This document shows, piece after piece, positions 52,728 through 58,276 of a stretch of DNA of 58,276 nucleotides. The notes beneath the pieces were generated by a model. That model saw only the letters and a list, made by a program, of their open reading frames with translations, was not told the origin of the DNA and searched no databases. How positions within the stretch are numbered: position 1 is the first letter of the stretch; the number at the start of each line of letters is the position of its first letter. A program made the position numbers and the translations under genes. Source of the DNA: Flavobacterium psychraerolatum (GTDB lineage: Bacteria > Bacteroidota > Bacteroidia > Flavobacteriales > Flavobacteriaceae); contig NZ_JAOQMX010000032.1 in the NCBI RefSeq assembly GCF_025960985.1, positions 1 to 58,276 on the forward strand. The letters are read 5' to 3'.

Positions 52728-54305
52728 CTAGATATCGTCGTTGCTTTTTCTTTTTTTATAAAAATGTTCCCCTACGAAATATATTGCCAAGAATATTAAG
52801 AAATATTTTAAGTACGATTGTGGTTGTCCTTCACCACTTACCGTTGTGAAAACGCGATCCCAACGTACTTTGTTGATTCCTTTACCATTTGCATCTAAGC
52901 TTAGCCAAATGAAAATTGGTTTTCCTACAATATGATCTTCTGGAACAAATCCCCAGTAACGGCTATCCTCGGAGTTGTGGCGGTTGTCTCCCATCATCCA
53001 ATAATAATCTTGTTTGAAAGTATAGGTGGTAACTATTTGACCGTTTAAACGAATTTCGCTTCCTGTTACTTTTAGATCATTATTGTTTCCATTCTCGTCT
53101 TTTTCGTAAGTTTTGATTATTCTTTCGTAAAAAGGGAGTGTCTCTTGGTTTAATGCTACTGTTTTTCCAGCTTGTGGAATATAAATTGGTCCAAAGTTAT
53201 CTCTATTCCATTTATGAATATGAGGAAAAATACCTTCTTCAACTCCTTTAGCAATAACTTGCTTAACGGCTGTAATTCCAGGGGTATTTTTTAATCTTTC
53301 TGCACTAGCTGCAGTTAATGCTCTGAAGAATACCGTATCGCGAGATTGTTCGTTCTTGAAACCAGCACCATCTGTAATGTCTAATTCTTTAATTAAAGAT
53401 TCAAAATCAATAGGCGTTTTTCCATCAATTGCAACGGCATAAGAAAATTGTGGCTTCGCTCTTTCAGGCATGGCCAATACTTTTCCGTCAATGTAAACGA
53501 TTCCATCTTTGATAGAAAGGTTGTCACCCGGTATACCTACGCATCTTTTAACGTAATTGGATTCCTTGTCAACTGGTTTGATTACACCTGGACGACCTTT
53601 TGGCTCAAAAAAGTAATGCACGGTATCTACAGGCCAGTTAAAAACGACAATATCTGTTCGGTTTACTTTTTCAATTCCTGGCAACCTCATATAAGGTAGT
53701 TGAGGGAAGTCTAAGTAGGATTTCTTTTTGGTGCCTGGTATAGAATCGTGTACCATAGGCAAAGCTACGGTAGTCATAGGGACTCTTGCTCCAAAGTTGG
53801 CTTTGCTTACAAAAAGGTAATCACCAATTAATAACGATTTCTCTAAGGAAGATGTTGGGATGGTGAAGGGCTGTATGATATAGGTGTGTACAATAGTTGC
53901 AACTACGATGGCAAAAAGTAGAGAGCTAATGGTATCAGCAGTTTTATTTTCTGGGACTAGGCTACGGTCGGCAACGTACGTTAATTTTTGGGTATAGTTA
54001 ATATAACCAACATATAGTCCACAAGTAAAAACAGCCAAAAGGGTATCAATAGTACTGCGTTTTCCAAAACTTCTTATGGTTTCTACCCATATTACAGGAA
54101 ACATAATAAGGTTGATAATTGGAATGAAAAGTAAAACTGTCCACCAACTAGGGCGTCCTATGATTTTCATTAATACGATAGCATTGTAAACAGGAACGGC
54201 AGCTTCCCATTTATTTCTTCCTGCAGCTTCGTACATTTTCCAAGTCGCTACAAAGTGTACAACTTGAATGAAAAGAAAAAACACAAACCATTGAAATAGG
54301 GTCAT
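52728..54305 (-). CDS. lepB: Signal peptidase I, long Bacteroidota form
   Basis: At 525 residues it is about 200 longer than E. coli LepB. The first 120 residues form several membrane helices with a DUF5684-like look ([20 protein letters not shown]). The catalytic Ser is in [20 protein letters not shown], the catalytic Lys in [13 protein letters not shown], and the C-terminal box is [18 protein letters not shown] long insert of about 120 residues separates the Lys box from that box. It cleaves signal peptides of exported proteins. It follows dapB by 34 bases. Confidence 0.93.
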   Translation of the reverse strand: MTLFQWFVFFLFIQVVHFVATWKMYEAAGRNKWEAAVPVYNAIVLMKIIGRPSWWTVLLFIPIINLIMFPVIWVETIRSFGKRSTIDTLLAVFTCGLYVGYINYTQKLTYVADRSLVPENKTADTISSLLFAIVVATIVHTYIIQPFTIPTSSLEKSLLIGDYLFVSKANFGARVPMTTVALPMVHDSIPGTKKKSYLDFPQLPYMRLPGIEKVNRTDIVVFNWPVDTVHYFFEPKGRPGVIKPVDKESNYVKRCVGIPGDNLSIKDGIVYIDGKVLAMPERAKPQFSYAVAIDGKTPIDFESLIKELDITDGAGFKNEQSRDTVFFRALTAASAERLKNTPGITAVKQVIAKGVEEGIFPHIHKWNRDNFGPIYIPQAGKTVALNQETLPFYERIIKTYEKDENGNNNDLKVTGSEIRLNGQIVTTYTFKQDYYWMMGDNRHNSEDSRYWGFVPEDHIVGKPIFIWLSLDANGKGINKVRWDRVFTTVSGEGQPQSYLKYFLIFLAIYFVGEHFYKKRKSNDDI

Positions 54306-54339
54306 AGATTCTTAGTATTAGTGGTTAGATATTTTGTTG

Positions 54340-55041
54340 TTATTTGATGTTTAATACATCTTTCATGGTGAATATACCTTGTTTTCCGGCAAGCCATTCT
54401 GCAGCAACGACTGCACCAAAAGCAAAACCTTCACGAGTGTGAGCAGTATGCTTGATTTCGATACTGTCCACATTTGAATCGTAGTTCACTGTATGTGTCC
54501 CTGGTACTTCGTCCAAGCGCACAGCTTTAATATGAATTTCATTTTCTTTGGCTTCGTCAAGTGTCCATTTAGTGTAGTTACTGTTTTCGATCACGCCTTG
54601 TGCTAGTGAAATTGCAGTTCCACTTGGAGCATCAAGTTTATGAATGTGGTGAATCTCTTCCATACTGACGTTGTAACTGTCTAAAGTCGACATCATTTTG
54701 GCTAAATAATTATTCAACTCAAAAAAGATATTAACACCAAGACTAAAGTTGGAACTAGAAATAAAGCCTCCATTTTTTTCTTTACACAGAGCAATCATTT
54801 CTGTATAATGCTCTAACCATCCCGTTGTCCCAGAAACTACGGGTACATTGGCATGAAAACAACTAGAGATATTTGCAACTGCAGCCATGGGAACGCTGAA
54901 GTCGATGGCAACATCAGCAGATTCTAGACCATCATAGGTATTGAATTCGTCTTTTCTTAAAACGATTTCGTGACCTCTTTCTATAGCAATTCTTTCGATT
55001 ACTTGACCCATTTTTCCGTATCCTAAAAGCGCAATTTTCAT
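54340..55041 (-). CDS. dapB: 4-hydroxy-tetrahydrodipicolinate reductase
   Basis: This 233-residue enzyme of lysine and diaminopimelate synthesis (peptidoglycan precursor) uses NAD(P)H. Motifs are GYGKMGQVIERIA at the N-terminus, VSGTTGWLEHY, SSNFSLGVNIFFELN and the active-site HHIHKLDAPSGTAISLA. It is slightly shorter than the E. coli protein (about 270) because of a shorter N-terminal insert, which is normal for this phylum. It sits between DUF5683 and lepB. Confidence 0.95.
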   Translation of the reverse strand: MKIALLGYGKMGQVIERIAIERGHEIVLRKDEFNTYDGLESADVAIDFSVPMAAVANISSCFHANVPVVSGTTGWLEHYTEMIALCKEKNGGFISSSNFSLGVNIFFELNNYLAKMMSTLDSYNVSMEEIHHIHKLDAPSGTAISLAQGVIENSNYTKWTLDEAKENEIHIKAVRLDEVPGTHTVNYDSNVDSIEIKHTAHTREGFAFGAVVAAEWLAGKQGIFTMKDVLNIK

Positions 55042-55095
55042 TTCTTGTTTTTTATAAATTAAAAATATAAGTTTGAAGTTATATTTATATATGAT

Positions 55096-55683
55096 TTAAA
55101 AGTTATAATTCATCGTCAAACCTACTCTAGTTTTTGCCGTCAAATCATTTTGGTATAGGCTAGGTTTGAATGATAAATTGTCATCTACATTAAACTGGAG
55201 TAAAGCAGCGTCAACGTTGGCATCAATGATGTTAAGTACATAAAAACCAACAATAAACAAGGCTGATAAATCTCGGTTACGTTGGTAGAATTTTTGAGCA
55301 CTTATCAATCGGCTATCATCTAAGTAACTGTATTTGTCATTTGTAAAACCTTCGAGTCTTTGTTTGTAAGCATCCCGAAAAGAATGGTACTTTTTTTGAC
55401 TGTCAAGATAAAAATACAAACTGGTTCCTATAGCACCATACACCAATGGGATTTTCCAGTATTTTTTATTATAAGCTTGTCCCAATCCTGGCAAAACTGC
55501 CGAATAAAAAGCGGCTTTTGCTGGTGTCAATGGATCTATGTCGTTGGATTTTACAAAAGGCTTATCAGACTTGAGAATCAGGTTGTCTTTAATAACAACT
55601 GGTTCTGCTTGCCCTCCTTGAGAAAAAACAAAAGATGTTCCAAGTAGAAACAGGAATACCGTTAAGGATACTATTTTATTCAC
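55096..55683 (-). CDS. DUF5683 membrane/outer-envelope protein
   Basis: This 195-residue protein has a signal peptide (IVSLTVFLFLLGTSFVFSQG), then KAAFYSAVLPGLGQAYNKKYWKIPL, which is characteristic of the DUF5683 family, and two hydrophobic segments. The role is unknown. The start is a GTG whose G is the last base of the parB stop (TAGTG), so translation is probably coupled to parB. The parA-parB-DUF5683-dapB-lepB order is conserved in Flavobacteriaceae. Confidence 0.85.
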   Translation of the reverse strand: MNKIVSLTVFLFLLGTSFVFSQGGQAEPVVIKDNLILKSDKPFVKSNDIDPLTPAKAAFYSAVLPGLGQAYNKKYWKIPLVYGAIGTSLYFYLDSQKKYHSFRDAYKQRLEGFTNDKYSYLDDSRLISAQKFYQRNRDLSALFIVGFYVLNIIDANVDAALLQFNVDDNLSFKPSLYQNDLTAKTRVGLTMNYNF

Positions 55684-56582
55684 TATCCTTTGATTAATTC
55701 CATTATTCGATTAAAATCGTCTTCCGATATAAAAGGAATTGTGATTTTTCCTTTACCGTTTCCAGCTACTTTAATATCTACTTTGTTTCCAAAATACCTG
55801 TTGAAAGTTCGTTTTTGATCTTCATCGACTTCAAACGAAACTACTTTTGCTTTGGTTGCTGGTTTCGGTTTTAAACTTTCGTGGTAATTTTTTACTAAGG
55901 CTTCCGTATCTCGTACCGAAAGGTTTTGACTTACAATTTTTTGATAAATATCGGTTTGTCTGTCCAGATCTTCAATGTTGATGATTGCACGACCGTGTCC
56001 CATACTAATGAAGCCATCACGAATACCGGTTTGTATAATCGGATCTAGTTTCAAAAGACGCAAATAGTTTGCAATCGTAGATCGTTTTTTACCCACACGA
56101 TCACTCATTTGTTCCTGTGTCAATTGAATTTCATCAATTAAACGTTGGTACGAAAGTGCGATTTCGATAGGGTCTAAATCATGACGTTGAATATTTTCTA
56201 CCAATGCCATTACCAATGATTCATTGTCATTCGCTATACGAATATAGGCAGGTATTGTAGTTAATCCCACAAGAGTTGAAGCTCTAAGACGGCGCTCCCC
56301 TGAAATTAATTGGTATTTGTTGAAGTCTAATTTTCTTACCGTAATTGGCTGTATAACTCCCAATTCTTTAATAGAAACGGCAAGTTCTCTTAATGCTTCT
56401 TCGTTAAAATTGCTTCTAGGTTGGAAAGGATTGATTTCGATAGCATCAATTTCAAGCTCAATGATATTCCCAACGACTTTGTCAGCGTTTTTATCTGTTG
56501 CCGATGTAATATCGTTTTCTGGATCTTTTAATAAGGCAGATAATCCTCTTCCTAGTGCTTGTTTTTTTATTGCTTTGGCCAT
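55683..56582 (-). CDS. parB: Chromosome-partitioning protein ParB
   Basis: The 299 residues comprise the CTPase/ParB domain (IEINPFQPRSNFNEEAL, ELGVIQPITVRKL, LISGERRLRAS), the ENIQRHDLDPIEIALSYQRL block, a helix-turn-helix (SDRVGKKRSTIANYLRLL) and a C-terminal dimerisation segment. It binds parS sites near oriC and spreads. It is 4 bases downstream of parA. I found no parS-like palindrome in the window. Confidence 0.95.
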   Translation of the reverse strand: MAKAIKKQALGRGLSALLKDPENDITSATDKNADKVVGNIIELEIDAIEINPFQPRSNFNEEALRELAVSIKELGVIQPITVRKLDFNKYQLISGERRLRASTLVGLTTIPAYIRIANDNESLVMALVENIQRHDLDPIEIALSYQRLIDEIQLTQEQMSDRVGKKRSTIANYLRLLKLDPIIQTGIRDGFISMGHGRAIINIEDLDRQTDIYQKIVSQNLSVRDTEALVKNYHESLKPKPATKAKVVSFEVDEDQKRTFNRYFGNKVDIKVAGNGKGKITIPFISEDDFNRIMELIKG

Positions 56583-56586
56583 AAAA

Positions 56587-57354
56587 TTAGTTGCTGTTTT
56601 TCTTTATTACTTCTTCAGCAAGACTCAAATAATTGACTGCTCCTTTGCTGGTTGCGTCATAGTTGATAATGCTTTCTCCAAAACTAGGAGCCTCACTCAA
56701 CTTCACATTTCTTTGTATAATGGTATCAAAAACCATATCGTTAAAGTGTTTTTGAACCTCTTCAACTACTTGGTTAGACAAACGCAATCTCGAATCGTAC
56801 ATGGTTAACAATAAACCTTCGATGTCTAAATCTGGATTGTGTATTTTTTGTATACTTTTAATTGTGTTCAAAAGTTTACCTAAACCTTCCAACGCAAAAT
56901 ATTCACACTGGATTGGAATAATTACTGAGTCGGCCGCTGTAAGTGCGTTCAACGTAAGCAATCCTAACGAAGGGGCGCAATCAATAATGATAAAATCATA
57001 TTGATCTTTGACACTTTCCAATGCTTTTTTAAGCATGTATTCTCTATTTTCCTTATCTACCAATTCGATTTCGATGGCCACAAGGTCGATGTGAGCAGGA
57101 ATTACATCTACGTTTGGAGCAGTACATTTGATAATAGCTTCCATTGGTGTGTTGCTGTGTTCCAAGATTTGATAGGTACCAATCTCCACATTCTCAACAT
57201 CAATTCCAACTCCTGAACTTGCATTCGCTTGAGGGTCAGCATCAATAAGTAAAACTTTTTTTTCTAAAACGCCTAAGGAAGCTGCCAGATTCACTGACGT
57301 TGTTGTTTTTCCAACTCCTCCTTTTTGATTAGCAATCGCAATGATTTTGCCCAT
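56587..57354 (-). CDS. parA: Chromosome-partitioning ATPase ParA (Soj)
   Basis: This 255-residue ATPase has the deviant Walker A KGGVGKTTTSVNLAA (about residues 11-25), Walker A' LLIDADPQANASSGVG and Walker B IIIDCAPSLGLL. Its short N-terminus without a DNA-binding domain marks it as the chromosomal Soj type. It forms an operon with parB (4-base gap) and DUF5683. Confidence 0.96.
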   Translation of the reverse strand: MGKIIAIANQKGGVGKTTTSVNLAASLGVLEKKVLLIDADPQANASSGVGIDVENVEIGTYQILEHSNTPMEAIIKCTAPNVDVIPAHIDLVAIEIELVDKENREYMLKKALESVKDQYDFIIIDCAPSLGLLTLNALTAADSVIIPIQCEYFALEGLGKLLNTIKSIQKIHNPDLDIEGLLLTMYDSRLRLSNQVVEEVQKHFNDMVFDTIIQRNVKLSEAPSFGESIINYDATSKGAVNYLSLAEEVIKKNSN

Positions 57355-58276
57355 TTATTTTGTGTAAATTTTGAACGGTAAAAATACAATTTATTATGGT
57401 TTCTAAAAATCTAATTTGTTAACATTTGTTAATCATCGATATTATGGATTTAATGCCCGATTAACATGTAAAATGGGAGTTTTTTGGATTCCAGATAGCT
57501 ATCGGTATACGAAAAATGCAGTTCTGGATATTTGTTGTAATCTTTTTTTGAAGTAGAAAAAATCTCGAAAATGGATTCTTACTACCCTACCTCACATAAA
57601 TTTAGCATTGTTTATAAAGATTGGATTTCTTTGTATTTTAAAAGAGTGAAAGTAAAACTTCCTAGGTGTTGTTTTTTATATCTTTGACCTACTTGGCCAT
57701 AAAATAAGCCAAAAACTAACGCGCCATTACCAATGCAAGCCCATATAAACCACGAGGTTTGCGAGAACAAAGTCACTTTTGAATTACTTCTTTTAATATT
57801 TTCATGTTTGGTGTTAAAAATGTATTACTCCTGTAATTGTTGTAGAATCTCATATTTGTAATTTTCGAGATCAAATTGTGGAGCGTTAAGCTCTGAATTT
57901 CCGGTGGTGAGAGTATGTTTTTAAGTAGTTTACGATAGTATATAGGATAGCTTCTTGATGATACAAAGCTGGTTTTGCTATGGTAATAAAAACTCTTTAG
58001 GATTTGTTGCTTGTCCAATACAGTACGGATAGTAGTGAATATATTGGTAGGGTCCTGTCGTATTTGAACAGTTTTGGATGATTTTCTTCGGAAGTGCTTT
58101 TATTTATTGTAGTTGTTTGTAGTGTCGTTCTAATTTTTAATAAGTCTATTGGAAGGGTTTTGGTTTCGTTAAATTAATTTTTTGAGGTAAGCAGTTAGTT
58201 ACATATGATCTCCTTTTGACAAATATTATCTGCTTTTACCATTCTTTTGATTAAATTATTGAATATTGTGTCTTTG
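57355..58276. other. Region upstream of parA with no supported gene
   Basis: These 922 bases hold no ORF I trust. An 81-codon minus-strand frame (57773-58018) and a 40- to 70-codon frame on the other minus phase (about 57617-57825, containing FIWACIGNGALVFGLFYGQ) look like remnants or chance. A TATCTTTG box at 57679-57686 (+) has no clear gene behind it. TTGTTAACATTTGTTAA repeats lie at 57417-57433. I saw no DnaA box or parS. Confidence 0.5.

Noticed and set aside
57773..58018. 81-codon minus-strand ORF upstream of parA
   Set aside because: Composition does not look like a protein, and an overlapping frame is equally open; no family resemblance seen.

Overview
The window is chromosomal DNA of a Flavobacterium-like member of the Flavobacteriaceae (Bacteroidota). 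It is AT-rich, has almost no Shine-Dalgarno sequences, and many genes are preceded by the Bacteroidota -7 box TAnnTTTG. Gene families and orders are typical of the group: parA-parB-DUF5683-dapB-lepB-WbqC, nif3 with a coiled-coil partner, a Rho with a long N-terminal insert, RluF, DPP III, DUF4293 and a TonB with an N-terminal membrane anchor. Nearly all of the window is core housekeeping sequence. I found no rRNA, tRNA, CRISPR array, prophage or intact mobile element.

Layout. 1-221: C-terminal end of a frameshifted transposase cut by the window edge. 540-5403: corA, rluF, an alpha/beta hydrolase, a coiled-coil protein of the zinc-ribbon family without its cysteines, and nif3. 5429-6223: a repeat copy and a decayed antitoxin/YoeB-like toxin pair just upstream of lpxK. 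6226-10739: lpxK, a small beta-barrel, a MATE exporter, a prohibitin-like protein and a small acidic protein. 11162-16395: lpd, an ABC exporter, truA and a phosphoesterase. 16396-18780: a TPR histidine kinase with its LuxR-type regulator. 18991-24827: DUF4293, rho, an RsmB-type methyltransferase and kup. 24951-29075: a repeat-rich secreted protein, an ECF sigma operon and a two-domain SRPBCC/GyrI-like protein. 29304-34717: DPP III, gap, lipA and tonB. 35038-41483: a second ECF sigma factor overlapping a glycosyltransferase, then murB and a DUF2461-GT4-asnB operon. 41525-45250: a hybrid histidine kinase, a rhodanese lipoprotein and recF. 45499-51719 (+ strand): TPR protein, ribH, mutL, two rhomboid proteases and an endonuclease/exonuclease/phosphatase-fold protein. 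51870-57354 (- strand): WbqC, lepB, dapB, DUF5683, parB and parA. 57355-58276: no supported gene.

How the parts fit. Envelope functions dominate: LpxK, MurB, TonB, LepB, glycosyltransferases, rhomboids, exporters and ion transporters. They sit with chromosome maintenance (ParAB, RecF, MutL), translation and RNA modification (RluF, TruA, RsmB-like, Rho) and central metabolism (Lpd, Gap, LipA, DapB, RibH, AsnB).

I did not find a clear new defence or accessory system. The most interesting structure not explained by genes is a family of about 105-125 bp intergenic repeats with GCGTGA inverted ends and internal hairpins whose arms differ between copies but stay complementary (four near-complete copies and one partial). 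Next are the decayed toxin-antitoxin pair upstream of lpxK, the cysteine-less zinc-ribbon protein, a terminator lying directly before a start codon, and the ECF operons with non-canonical partners. Several genes appear to start with TTG or GTG (nif3, gap, truA, both ECF sigma factors, MATE, DUF5683).
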